Assembly (NCBI GenBank): GCA_019348445.1 | Contig: JAHWJK010000009.1 | Coordinates: 1 to 25,072 of the forward strand | Source: Actinomycetota bacterium | GTDB lineage: Bacteria > Actinomycetota > CADDZG01 > WHSQ01 | DNA length: 25,072 nt | Direction of reading: 5' to 3' | In this document: positions 8,205-15,927 of the stretch, piece after piece | How positions within the stretch are numbered: the first letter of the stretch is position 1 | Layout of the letters: each line of letters opens with the position of its first letter | Notes under the pieces: model-generated | Told to the model about the DNA's origin: nothing | What the model saw: the letters and a program-made list of their open reading frames with translations, nothing else | Database searches by the model: none | Translations under genes and position numbers: made by a program

Positions 8205-8794
8205 CGGCCCCAGTGGTCTCGGTAGATGGTTTCGGTCCGTGGTTTGCGTCCGCGCGTGAGCGAACCGGATCTGCGGTCGGGGGCCGGGTGACCGATCGTC
8301 ACGACGCCGATCGGTGTGACGTCGTCGGGGATCCCAAGAACCGACTTGATGCTCGGCAACGCGTGGAAGCCGACGAACCCCGCGCCGAGACCTTCGTCGG
8401 CGGCAGCCACGAGCACGAGCATCAACGACGCGCCGGCGTCGACCCACCAGTACGGGACCGGCCATTCGATCTCGGAGCCGTCGACGAGCTTGTCGGGTTC
8501 GCGGTAGCGCTCGTGATAGTCGTTCTCGCGAACGCAGACGACGATGTGAACCGGAGCCGACGAGATCCATGGGTCGAAGCCGTTGGCAACGTAGTCGGGC
8601 TCGCCGGCCGCGTCTGCGATCGCACTCCTCACATCCTGGTCCGTCACGACGATGAAGCGCTGCCCCTGAGAGAATCCGGCGCTCGGCGCGCGCCGCGCCG
8701 CATCGACGATCCGAGCGACCACCGCCGGATCGACGGGGTCGCTTGTGTAATTGCGCACCATGCGCCGCTTCCTGATGATGTCCTTGAATTCCAA
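8195..8794 (-). CDS. Nitroreductase-family FMN-dependent oxidoreductase
   Basis: A 199-residue single-domain nitroreductase. The N-terminal RKRRMVRNY (residues 8-16) supplies the arginines that bind the FMN phosphate. APSAGFSQGQRFIVV and VDAGASLMLVLVAAADEGLGAG are the next conserved blocks, and a GVVTIGHP strand near the C terminus completes the fold. The start is a TTG at 8794 giving MEFKDIIRKRR, the usual family N terminus; the first in-frame ATG lies inside the FMN-binding region. It converges on cofE with only a hairpin between them. Because cofE here lacks the nitroreductase domain of FbiB, this gene is a candidate for dehydro-F420-0 reduction. That is inference from position; the sequence also fits a general nitroreductase or dehalogenase-like enzyme. 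Confidence 0.85.
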   Translation of the reverse strand: MEFKDIIRKRRMVRNYTSDPVDPAVVARIVDAARRAPSAGFSQGQRFIVVTDQDVRSAIADAAGEPDYVANGFDPWISSAPVHIVVCVRENDYHERYREPDKLVDGSEIEWPVPYWWVDAGASLMLVLVAAADEGLGAGFVGFHALPSIKSVLGIPDDVTPIGVVTIGHPAPDRRSGSLTRGRKPRTETIYRDHWGRSF

Positions 8795-8809
8795 GTCGGG
8801 GCTCTCGCT

Positions 8810-8815
8810 TATCCT
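8810..8815 (+). promoter_or_regulatory. Putative -10 box of the DUF3105 gene (near-leaderless)
   Basis: TATCCT lies 8 nt before the GTG at 8824 in the 29-bp gap to the divergent nitroreductase. There is no Shine-Dalgarno sequence. Spacing suggests a start at or next to the GTG. Confidence 0.4.
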
Positions 8816-8823
8816 CGGTCGCC

Positions 8824-9465
8824 GTGAGCAAGAAGCTAGAGCAGAAGCAGGCGAGACGTCTCGCGGAAGAGAAGCGCCGGGCCGAAGAACGCAAGGCCGC
8901 CTTGCGGCGCAACATCCTCACGATCGGCACCGCGATCGTGGTGGCCGTCATCGTCGTCGCGGCGATCGCGTGGCAAAAAGAGACCGGCGGAGGCGCCTCC
9001 GGCAATGTCGGGGTCTCTCCGGAGGAAGCGAACTGCGGAGACATCGAGACCTTCGAGGAGCAGGAGGCCGCTCACATCGAGGTGGGCGCTCCGCACGAGC
9101 CGTACAACTCGTCGCCGCCCACGTCCGGACCGCATTACGAGATCCCCGGACCCAGCGAGTTCATCGTCGAGGCGCAGCCACCGGAGACGTTCGTGCACAA
9201 CCTCGAACACGGCGAGATCGTGATCTGGTACAGCCCCGATGCGGACCAGGAGACCCTTGACAACATCCAGGACATCACGCGCCAGGAGCCCGCGGCGACG
9301 GCGGCGGTCCCCTATACCGACATCGAGTCGCCGTACCAGTTCGCGCTGACGGCGTGGGGTGCGTCGCAACATTGCGAGAAGGTGTCGCAGAAGGTCGTAG
9401 ACGACTTCCGCCGCAGGTATCAGGGCAAGGGCCCGGAGAAGATCGCTCCGCTATTCGAGGGCTAA
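8824..9465 (+). CDS. DUF3105 family membrane-anchored protein
   Basis: 213 residues. A highly charged N-terminal segment (about 1-29, rich in K, R and E, probably a short coiled helix) is followed by one hydrophobic helix at about 31-49, so the rest should be extracytoplasmic. The conserved core has NSSPPTSGPHY near residues 97-107 and VHNLEHGEIVIWY near 124-136, which I recognise as DUF3105 signatures. Conserved histidines in both blocks could bind a metal, but no function is established to my knowledge. Two cysteines (in ANCGD and QHCEK) may form a disulfide. The start is a GTG at 8824 without an evident ribosome binding site. No gene on the same strand adjoins it closely. Confidence 0.85.
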   Translation: MSKKLEQKQARRLAEEKRRAEERKAALRRNILTIGTAIVVAVIVVAAIAWQKETGGGASGNVGVSPEEANCGDIETFEEQEAAHIEVGAPHEPYNSSPPTSGPHYEIPGPSEFIVEAQPPETFVHNLEHGEIVIWYSPDADQETLDNIQDITRQEPAATAAVPYTDIESPYQFALTAWGASQHCEKVSQKVVDDFRRRYQGKGPEKIAPLFEG

Positions 9466-9474
9466 GGGAGCGGA

Positions 9475-9624
9475 CTAGCTAGAACGCTCCGCGGCTCGCC
9501 GCGCCTTCGCGGCCATGAAGTGGCGGATGTCGTCGACGACACGGATCCCGGCCCACGTCGCAAGCATCGACGTCAGCAGTTGAACGGCCAGCAACGGGAG
9601 TTCGATTGCTCCGGCGGCGGTCAT
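9475..9624 (-). CDS. Small hypothetical protein with one hydrophobic helix
   Basis: A 49-residue ORF starting at the ATG at 9624 (MTAAGAIELPLLAVQLL). The frame also opens further upstream at ATG 9642 and at 9666. Residues about 5-24 are hydrophobic and the C-terminal half is basic (MAAKARRAAERSS), resembling a small membrane-associated peptide. It follows the nucleotidyltransferase gene on the same strand with a gap of about 70 nt and could be the last gene of that operon. I do not recognise a family. Apart from this ORF I see nothing in 9466-9694. Confidence 0.4.
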   Translation of the reverse strand: MTAAGAIELPLLAVQLLTSMLATWAGIRVVDDIRHFMAAKARRAAERSS

Positions 9625-9694
9625 AGGACCACCCAACCCCATCGGTGCCCGCACGGCACTACGCAATCAAAGAAGCCGAGCACTCCCGCTGCAC

Positions 9695-10675
9695 TCACAC
9701 GCGTTCCCGGTCGCCCAGCGTCTCGTCTTCGACGATCGCTTCCTCTGCTACGCCGACGCCCTGCCCGAGGATCGACGCCGTCACTCGAGCGCCCTGTGCG
9801 ACCGTGACGTCCGGCAGCAGGACCGAGCGCTTGACGACGGCTCCGGGAAACAGGCGGACGCCGCGGCCGACGCAGCTGGAGATGACCTGTGCATCCTCGG
9901 CAATCTCGGCCGAGGCGTCGACGAGCGACGCGTGGGGGCCGGGGCCGGCTACGGCGTCGGTCTGGTATTCGCCCGACAACGCATCGAGGTTCGCACCCAA
10001 GAGGTTGCCCGGCGTCCCGATGTCCTTCCAGTAACCCTCGAGTGGCGTAGCGAACAGCCCCGCCTCCTCGGCTACGAGAGACGGGAACAGCTGGTGCTCG
10101 GACGACCACACCTCCCCCGGCGGGATGCGGTCGAGGATCGCGGGCTCGAGGACATAGATGCCGGCGTTGATGAGGTTCGTGGGAGCTTCCTGGCGCGCAG
10201 GCTTTTCGATGAAGCCGGTCACTCGCCCATCATCATCGGTTGGAACGACGCCGAATGCCGACGGATCGTCGACCGGCGTTAGGTAGATCGTCCCGATCGC
10301 TTCTCTGTCGCGGTGAAACCCGATCAACGCACCGAGGTCGATGTCCGTCAGGACGTCTCCATTGAAGACGAGACAAGTCCCGTCTCGCGCGAACTCTTCT
10401 GCGTTCTTGATCGCACCGGCCGTCCCGAGGGGTTCCTCTTCGTGCGTGACGTGCATCGTGAAGCCGCGCGCTTGCGCGGATGCGATCGTCTCTTCGAACG
10501 CCTCCGCCAGATACGAGGTCAGGAGGACGGCTTCGGTGACTCCGTGGCGATGAAGGAGGCCGAGGACGTGTTCGATGTGCGGCCTGTTCGCTATAGGCAA
10601 CAGGTGCTTGGGCCGCGTGTGCGTGAGCGGGCGCAAGCGGGTTCCGAACCCGCCTGCGAGGATCAGCGCTCGCAC
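9695..10675 (-). CDS. Mannose-1-phosphate guanylyltransferase-like nucleotidyltransferase
   Basis: 326 residues from a GTG giving VRALILAGGFGTRLRPLT. The N-terminal GT-A-like domain has the GGxGTRLRPLT nucleotide loop and RPKHLLP, the lysine block that contacts the sugar phosphate. FNGDVL is the metal site, and FIEKP, NLINAGIYVLEP and YWKDIGTP follow. From about residue 250 the sequence turns into hexapeptide-like repeats, a left-handed beta-helix. The order, including DPSAFGVVPTD, resembles the mycobacterial ManB/Rv3264c type that makes GDP-mannose. A glucose-1-phosphate thymidylyl- or uridylyltransferase cannot be excluded. The start overlaps the stop of the upstream membrane-protein gene by one base. 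In this operon it would supply activated sugar, and GDP-mannose is the precursor of GDP-fucose, which fits the Fcl-like gene upstream. Confidence 0.88.
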   Translation of the reverse strand: MRALILAGGFGTRLRPLTHTRPKHLLPIANRPHIEHVLGLLHRHGVTEAVLLTSYLAEAFEETIASAQARGFTMHVTHEEEPLGTAGAIKNAEEFARDGTCLVFNGDVLTDIDLGALIGFHRDREAIGTIYLTPVDDPSAFGVVPTDDDGRVTGFIEKPARQEAPTNLINAGIYVLEPAILDRIPPGEVWSSEHQLFPSLVAEEAGLFATPLEGYWKDIGTPGNLLGANLDALSGEYQTDAVAGPGPHASLVDASAEIAEDAQVISSCVGRGVRLFPGAVVKRSVLLPDVTVAQGARVTASILGQGVGVAEEAIVEDETLGDRERV

Positions 10676-11133
10676 TAGGTTCCGGTCTTCGTACGGAAAG
10701 ACATCCCGATGATCGCGATACCGCACGCGATCACTACGACACCGACCCACCTCAGCGGGGGCACGTGCTCGTGCAGACGGAATCTGGCGAACAGGACGAT
10801 CACGATGTAGGACACGCCGACGAAGGGGTACGCGACCGAGAGCCGGACCCGCGACAGCACGACCAGCCAGAACAGCGCGGAGATCCCGAACAAGAAGAGG
10901 CCGAGCCATAACAGCGGCTCCTTCGCCGCACGGAGCGCGACATCCCCGAAGGCGGAGTCCTTGCCGATGCGTCCGATCGCGTCCATCGCGCTCTTGAGCG
11001 TCAGCTGCCCCGCCACCGCGAAGCACACGCTGACCAACAGGAGCCCCAATGAAACGATCCGGCTCGTACCCGGCGAAGAAGCAGCCTGGATCGTTTCGGG
11101 GAGCGCCTCTGGAGGAGGAACCTCAAGCGCCAT
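10675..11133 (-). CDS. SMR/EamA-like four-helix membrane protein, possible lipid-linked sugar flippase subunit
   Basis: 152 residues with four predicted membrane helices at about 24-48, 73-94, 98-117 and 125-145, after a hydrophilic N-terminal tail of about 23 residues. The GQLTLKSAM end of helix 1 and the LSVAYPFVGVSYIVIVL block recall small multidrug resistance and ArnE/ArnF-like transporters of the drug/metabolite transporter superfamily. SMR-size members usually work as dimers. It lies 18 nt after the SpoIID/LytB gene and directly before the nucleotidyltransferase. In this setting movement of an undecaprenyl-linked sugar across the membrane is more likely than drug export, but that is inferred from context. 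A four-helix protein would need a partner, and no second small transporter is visible in the window. Confidence 0.78.
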   Translation of the reverse strand: MALEVPPPEALPETIQAASSPGTSRIVSLGLLLVSVCFAVAGQLTLKSAMDAIGRIGKDSAFGDVALRAAKEPLLWLGLFLFGISALFWLVVLSRVRLSVAYPFVGVSYIVIVLFARFRLHEHVPPLRWVGVVVIACGIAIIGMSFRTKTGT

Positions 11134-11151
11134 GCGAGCGAGTGTAGAGGC

Positions 11152-12699
11152 TTACGAACAGCTCGCCGCGAGGCAGTCTTCGGTTACGAACGCCGACCCT
11201 TCCACGGTCAGCTCGCCGCTCTCGTCAGACCACGTCGCGACGTTGTCTTCCCATCGCCATGTCACGTCTCCGGTCCGCGCGTTCCACACCATCTGCCCGT
11301 TCTCGAAGTGTTGGACGGTCGCTACGACGCGGCCGGATGTGTCGTACCGGTTGTACGCAGGCTCGACCGGAGTACCAGGAAGCTCGTCGAGTGCGTCGTA
11401 GGCACCACGCATGTTGCGGTTGGTCGTCGTCTTGTAGCGGATCTTGAAAAGCGTGTCCTTGAGCGAGAGCACGGATCTGATATCCCACCCGCTGTCTCGA
11501 TACGTGTTCCGTGACCCGACGATCTTCACACCACCGCGATCGGCCGACTTGACGACGGTCACACGGCCCGACACTCCCAGCGGATCCATGATCCGGAAGC
11601 GCTCGAGCTCGCCGATGTTGTACGACGCCTGGAACTCGTCCTCGAAACGCGCCCACGACATCTCGACCTTCCACCTGTGGTTCGGGTTCGCGGATACGTC
11701 GTCGGGACCATCCGGCACACCGCGCAGGTACGGCAGCGGGGTCCCGCCCCACACGTTCTCGTTGTTCTCGGTGTGCCCTCCAGAAGACGAGGAGTACAGC
11801 GCCTGGATCGGACCGCCGTTGTGGAGGATGACTTCGCGGTTCGTCGCGTCGACCGCTCCGGTCCAATCGTCCCAGTAGATCCCGGAACCCGTGCGCTTCG
11901 AATCGCCGATGTAGGCCTGGTCGATGACCGAGTCGTACACCGCGCAGTCGCACGGGAACCGGTGCTGCCCCAGGCGGCGGATCTTTTCGTACGCGTAGGT
12001 ACGGCCTGCGATCGCTTGCGATCTCAGGGCCGCATCGGGCCATGACGACGGAACCTCACCAAGTCCGTAGAGGTACTTCTGCATCGAGAGCTTCGCCACG
12101 AGCCGGAGACAGAAACCGGCGCTGCACGAGCTCGATTGATACGACCCGACTTCGAGATGCCCGTACGCGTACGAGGTGTTCTTCTCCTCCACATGCACCA
12201 TCGACCGATGCTTCGTGTACCTGACGATCACCGGGTTTGCCGGACTGCCGAAGACGCGGCGTCCGTCCTTCTTCACGAGGTTCCCGTTCTTGTAGATACG
12301 CATCCCGCCGGTGCCACTGGGTTCGATCCGGAACGTCGTGCCCGGCCGACCGCCGGTGATCCGCCCGGGAACGCCCTGTTCGTGGAACGTGATGAGGGCG
12401 CGGTCGGCGCGGAACTTGCGCGGGCTCATGCGGATCACCGAGCGCGTCTGAAGGAGTCCGACGCGGATCTTCGTCATCTGCTTCTCGGTGACGCTCGATC
12501 CCGAGTAGTAGTGCTCGAGGATCCTCTTGGAGCTATGACCTCGCAACGCGCGGCCGTACGCGCCGTACTGGGACATACCGATGCCGTGCCCCCAGCCGCC
12601 CCCGGTGATCACCACCGTCGTTCCGGCAACCGCTGGTGCAGCACCGACCGTTAGCAGCGCAAGCAGCGCGCTGACGAGACCCGCAAGTCGAATTCGCAT
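11152..12699 (-). CDS. Secreted SpoIID/LytB domain protein, putative peptidoglycan-acting
   Basis: 515 residues from the ATG at 12699. An in-frame ATG at 12735 would add 12 residues, but I prefer the inner one because MRIRLAGLVSALLALL makes a standard signal peptide with cleavage after APAVA. The mature protein begins with GGGWGHGIGMSQYGAYG, typical of this family. The SpoIID core follows: LSMQKYLYGLGEVPSSWPD with LRSQAIAGRTYA, whose Glu215 aligns with the catalytic glutamate of SpoIID lytic transglycosylases. Further on come YSSSSGGHTE and WGGTPLPYLRGVPD. SpoIID cleaves denuded glycan strands during Bacillus endospore engulfment, whereas actinobacteria keep such proteins without sporulating that way. 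The C-terminal part (about 400-515) is extra and ends with two cysteines. Lying between a GT4 gene and the SMR-like gene, it may remodel the wall where the glycan is attached. Confidence 0.88.
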   Translation of the reverse strand: MRIRLAGLVSALLALLTVGAAPAVAGTTVVITGGGWGHGIGMSQYGAYGRALRGHSSKRILEHYYSGSSVTEKQMTKIRVGLLQTRSVIRMSPRKFRADRALITFHEQGVPGRITGGRPGTTFRIEPSGTGGMRIYKNGNLVKKDGRRVFGSPANPVIVRYTKHRSMVHVEEKNTSYAYGHLEVGSYQSSSCSAGFCLRLVAKLSMQKYLYGLGEVPSSWPDAALRSQAIAGRTYAYEKIRRLGQHRFPCDCAVYDSVIDQAYIGDSKRTGSGIYWDDWTGAVDATNREVILHNGGPIQALYSSSSGGHTENNENVWGGTPLPYLRGVPDGPDDVSANPNHRWKVEMSWARFEDEFQASYNIGELERFRIMDPLGVSGRVTVVKSADRGGVKIVGSRNTYRDSGWDIRSVLSLKDTLFKIRYKTTTNRNMRGAYDALDELPGTPVEPAYNRYDTSGRVVATVQHFENGQMVWNARTGDVTWRWEDNVATWSDESGELTVEGSAFVTEDCLAASCS

Positions 12700-12747
12700 C
12701 CGAACAGTTTCGCCCGAAACGGAAGATAAGGACATAGCTCTCGCGGA

Positions 12748-13809
12748 CTATCTCGCGCTACAAGCTGCTTGGTATGCCTCTATGGTCCGCGCCCCCGTGC
12801 GCTCCCATGTGAACGCCGCAGCCCTTGCTTTGCCTGCGAGCGCGTAAGCGCGGCGCAGGGCGTCGTCGGCGATCAGCCGGCGCAGTCCGTCGGCCATCGC
12901 GGATACGTCCACCGAGTCGACAACAAGAGCCGCGTCACCGACGACCTCGTCGGCGGCGGTATAGGCGCCCACGAGACACGCGGTGCCCGCCGCCATCGCC
13001 TCGAGCGGCGGTAGGCCGAAGCCCTCGTAGAGCGACGGGAACGCAAACACATCGGCGGCCGCGAGCAGACCGGGGAGCGTCTCGTCGCCCACCCACCCGG
13101 TGAGCACGACATCGGGAGTGTGCGGCAGGCTCGGGCCCCACCCCTTCGGCCCTGCGAGCACCAGCGACCACCCGTGCCGGTCGGGTCCCAGGAAGTCCCA
13201 TGCCTCGAGCAATCTCGGCAGATTCTTTCTCGGTTCCAGAGTTCCGGCGGCGAGTACGAACGGCCTCGTGATGCCGAGGCGCTGCAACGCCGCGTCTGCG
13301 AGCGGCGTCGCACCGAAGAACACGGGTGCAACGCCCAGATGCGTCACGACGACCTTGTCGCGCGATGTCCCGTAGTGATCGACGATCTCATCGGCGACCG
13401 CTTCGGTGATCGTGACGACGCGGGCCGCTCTTTCGATCGACCACGGCACCATGCGCGCCCACGACGCCGCTCCCGGGAACGCGTCGTCCCTGAGGAATGA
13501 CAGATCGTGGATCGTGACGACTCCGGGAACCTTCGTTGGCGGCAACACGAAGTTCGTTCCATGAACGACGTCGACGTCACCGACGAGCCGGTCGGCCGAA
13601 GGCGCGTCGAACCGACGCCATGCCTCGTGTACGAGCCGCGCGGGCGCTCTCCACCGGCGGATCGAATCATCCGATCGGCCGCGCAGTGACACCGCGTAAC
13701 GCGACACATCGGCACCGGCTTCCGCGAGCGAACGCTCGAGCTCTCTGGTGTACCGCCCGACGCCGGTGGGAGGATCGAGCAGGGGGCCGGAGTCAAGGGC
13801 GACCCTCAT
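12748..13809 (-). CDS. GT4-family glycosyltransferase (minus-strand operon)
   Basis: 353 residues from the ATG at 13809, which overlaps the Fcl-like stop by 4 bp (ATGA). The frame is open 16 codons further up, but MRVALDSGPLLDPPTGVGRY is the natural beginning. GT-B fold: the acceptor-side N-terminal half has the glycine loop TGVGRYTREL and VDVVHGTNF; the donor half begins with GTLEPRKNLPRLLEAW. The EX7E motif of retaining GT4 enzymes is YEGFGLPPLEAM. The closing AAAFTWERTGARTIEAY is typical of mannosyltransferase-like members. It resembles the divergent GT at 14818-15927 so closely in these blocks that the two look like paralogues. Donor and acceptor are unknown; GDP-mannose or GDP-fucose would fit the operon. 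Confidence 0.92.
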   Translation of the reverse strand: MRVALDSGPLLDPPTGVGRYTRELERSLAEAGADVSRYAVSLRGRSDDSIRRWRAPARLVHEAWRRFDAPSADRLVGDVDVVHGTNFVLPPTKVPGVVTIHDLSFLRDDAFPGAASWARMVPWSIERAARVVTITEAVADEIVDHYGTSRDKVVVTHLGVAPVFFGATPLADAALQRLGITRPFVLAAGTLEPRKNLPRLLEAWDFLGPDRHGWSLVLAGPKGWGPSLPHTPDVVLTGWVGDETLPGLLAAADVFAFPSLYEGFGLPPLEAMAAGTACLVGAYTAADEVVGDAALVVDSVDVSAMADGLRRLIADDALRRAYALAGKARAAAFTWERTGARTIEAYQAACSAR

Positions 13810-14768
13810 TGGGACAACGTGACTGCCTCTGCTTCTTTCCGGTGATCGAGGTACCAATCGATCGTCTTGCGAAGTCCATCCTCTAGCTCGGTCGCGGCTT
13901 CGAAGCCGAGCACCTCCTTGGCCCTCGTGACGTCCAGTCGACGACGCGGCTGACCGTCAGGCTTCGACGTATCCCACGTCACGTCGCCGTCGTAGCCGAC
14001 CAGCCGCGCGATCAAGCTGCTCAGATCCTTGATCGAGATCTCGCGTCCCGTACCGACGTTCACCGGCTCGGCACCGTCGTACCGTTCGGCAGCAAGCAGG
14101 AACGCTTCGGCGCAATCTTCTACGTAGAGGAACTCACGCGTCGCGTTACCGCTCCCCCACACCTCGACCTCCGTCGCGCCCGATTCCTTCGCTTCGACGA
14201 ACTTCTTGATGAGCGCGGGAATGACATGCGAGATCGACGGATGGAACTTGTCTCCAGGGCCGTAGAGATTCACCGGCAACAGATAGACGACGTTCTGTCC
14301 ATACTGCTCTCGGTTCGCCTGCGCGTGCACCAGCAATGCCTTCTTGGCGACGCCATAGGGAGCGTTCGTCTCCTCCGGATATCCCTCCCACAGAGCATCT
14401 TCGGAAAACGGCACGGCCGCGAACTTCGGGTAGGCACAGATCGTGCCGGCGACGATGGTCTTCTCGACCTCGCGCCGACGCGCTTCCTCGATGACGAACG
14501 TGCCCATGAGGAGATTCTGAACGTAGATATCGGCGGGGATGGCGCGGTTCGCGCCGATGCCGCCGACCTTCGCCGCAAGATGGATGACGAGATCGGGCGC
14601 CGCTTCGGCAAAGACCTTCTCGACGTCCTCCAGCCTCGTCAGGTCGTGATCGCGGCGTCGAGGAATAGTGACCGCGGCAACGCCGCGTTCTTCGAGCTTG
14701 CGCGTGATCGTCCTACCGAGGAACCCGGATCCACCGGTGACGAGAACGCGCTTGTTCTTCAGGAGCAT
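13806..14768 (-). CDS. fcl: GDP-L-fucose synthase-like NAD(P)-dependent epimerase/reductase
   Basis: 320 residues, a short-chain dehydrogenase-type sugar epimerase. The Rossmann loop GGSGFLG lies at 12-18 and the catalytic Tyr138 and Lys142 in PYGVAKK. The LAAKVGGIGANRAIPADIY segment (64-82) and TICAYP (109-114) match GDP-L-fucose synthase, which epimerises and reduces GDP-4-keto-6-deoxymannose. The ORF extends 43 codons upstream to 14897, but that stretch overlaps the divergent GT and has no family character, so the ATG at 14768 is chosen. A TACGAT box lies 6 nt before it. The gene heads the minus-strand glycan operon. GDP-mannose 4,6-dehydratase, which makes its substrate, is not in this window. 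A related GDP-sugar epimerase is the main alternative. Confidence 0.88.
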   Translation of the reverse strand: MLLKNKRVLVTGGSGFLGRTITRKLEERGVAAVTIPRRRDHDLTRLEDVEKVFAEAAPDLVIHLAAKVGGIGANRAIPADIYVQNLLMGTFVIEEARRREVEKTIVAGTICAYPKFAAVPFSEDALWEGYPEETNAPYGVAKKALLVHAQANREQYGQNVVYLLPVNLYGPGDKFHPSISHVIPALIKKFVEAKESGATEVEVWGSGNATREFLYVEDCAEAFLLAAERYDGAEPVNVGTGREISIKDLSSLIARLVGYDGDVTWDTSKPDGQPRRRLDVTRAKEVLGFEAATELEDGLRKTIDWYLDHRKEAEAVTLSQ

Positions 14769-14774
14769 GAATCC

Positions 14775-14780
14775 ATCGTA
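14775..14780 (-). promoter_or_regulatory. Putative -10 box of the minus-strand glycan operon
   Basis: TACGAT on the minus strand is followed by 6 nt and then the fcl ATG, with no Shine-Dalgarno sequence between. This fits a leaderless transcript. The divergent gap to the plus-strand GT is only 49 bp. Confidence 0.38.
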
Positions 14781-14803
14781 AGGGGCCGCTTCAGGAACTG
14801 CGT

Positions 14804-14810
14804 GGGAGGA
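14804..14810 (+). promoter_or_regulatory. Ribosome binding site of the first plus-strand GT4 gene
   Basis: GGGAGGA ends 7 nt before the GTG at 14818 and supports that GTG as the start. Confidence 0.7.
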
Positions 14811-14817
14811 TTTCGTC

Positions 14818-15927
14818 GTGACAGAAAGCGTTCGCGTCGCGATGACACTCGAGCAGTGCTGGCATCGAGTTCCCGGTGGTACCGCGGTCGCCGGCATCGG
14901 GATGGCCCGCGCCCTCGACCGTAGCCCGCGCGCCGACCCCGTAGGTGTAGCGGCCCGACATACGCGACCTGCGCCGCGGGATTGGTCTCCCCCGATCCGC
15001 GTCGAGCATGTTCCGCTCCCGCGCCTCGCGCTGTACGAGTCGTGGCACCGGTGGAGACGACCACGCGTCGAAAAGACGACGGGTCCCGTAGACGTAGTTC
15101 ACGCAACCACCTTCGCGATCCCTCCGCGCAGTGCAACGCTCGTGGTCACCGTCCACGACCTTGCGTTCGTTCACGAACCGGGGCACTTCACGAAACGCGG
15201 CTTGAGCTTCTTCCGTCGTGGGATGGAGCTGACGATCCAGGAAGCCGATGTCATCCACTGCCCCTCGCAGGCGACGGCGAAGGACTGCGTCGCCAACGGC
15301 TTCGATCGGGACCGGATCCGCGTCATCCCATTCGGCATCGACCCGCTCCGGCCGGACGATGCGTCGCTAGACGCGGCGCTGGAGCGCCACGGCATCACAC
15401 GGCCCTACGTCCTGTGGACCGGCACCATCGAACCGCGCAAGAACCTGCGGGGCCTGCTCGAAGCATGGCGCCTCGCCGATCGGGACGCCGAAGTGCTCGT
15501 GCTCGTCGGTCCCGAAGGATGGCGTGAGGACCTTCAGCCGGCCCTCGAGGCCGCGCGCAACGTTCGCACTCTCGGGTTCGTCGACCGGTCGACCTTGGGC
15601 TTGCTCTATTCGGGGGCCGCGGCATTCTGCTGGCCCAGTCTGCGCGAGGGTTTCGGTTTCCCGGTACTCGAAGCGATGGCACAGGGTTGTCCGGTCGTCA
15701 CATCGAGGGGCACATCGACCGAAGAGATAACGGGAGACGCGGGCGAGCTCGTGGACCCCGGCGACCCACATGACATCGCACGAGCGCTGACGCGTGTCCT
15801 CGACGACCGCGCGCGGGCCGAGTCCCTCTCCGCGCGAGGCCGTGAGCGCGCCGCAACTTTCACGTGGGAGCGGACCGCTGAACTGCTGTGCGATGCCTAC
15901 ACGGCGGGATCGAGGGCGGCAGCATGA
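14818..15927 (+). CDS. GT4-family glycosyltransferase (first of three in tandem)
   Basis: 369 residues from a GTG with a good ribosome binding site. GT-B fold: the N-terminal loop is GGTAVAGIGMARAL, and VDVVHATTFAIPP and VTVHDLAFVHEPGHF follow. The donor half starts at ITRPYVLWTGTIEPRKNL and carries the EX7E motif REGFGFPVLEAM. The C-terminal AATFTWERTAELL block matches the GT at 12748-13809, indicating common descent. Its stop overlaps the next GT start (ATGA), so the three plus-strand GT genes form one translationally coupled unit, divergent from the fcl operon. Its role is probably one step in assembling a lipid-linked surface oligosaccharide on the cytoplasmic side. Sugar specificity is not readable. 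Confidence 0.92.
   Translation: MTESVRVAMTLEQCWHRVPGGTAVAGIGMARALDRSPRADPVGVAARHTRPAPRDWSPPIRVEHVPLPRLALYESWHRWRRPRVEKTTGPVDVVHATTFAIPPRSATLVVTVHDLAFVHEPGHFTKRGLSFFRRGMELTIQEADVIHCPSQATAKDCVANGFDRDRIRVIPFGIDPLRPDDASLDAALERHGITRPYVLWTGTIEPRKNLRGLLEAWRLADRDAEVLVLVGPEGWREDLQPALEAARNVRTLGFVDRSTLGLLYSGAAAFCWPSLREGFGFPVLEAMAQGCPVVTSRGTSTEEITGDAGELVDPGDPHDIARALTRVLDDRARAESLSARGRERAATFTWERTAELLCDAYTAGSRAAA

Noticed and set aside
10639..10655. Palindromic GGGTTCCGAACCC resembling a tRNA arm or operator
   Set aside because: It encodes the conserved glycine loop (GGFGTRL) of the nucleotidyltransferase, and no tRNA cloverleaf surrounds it.
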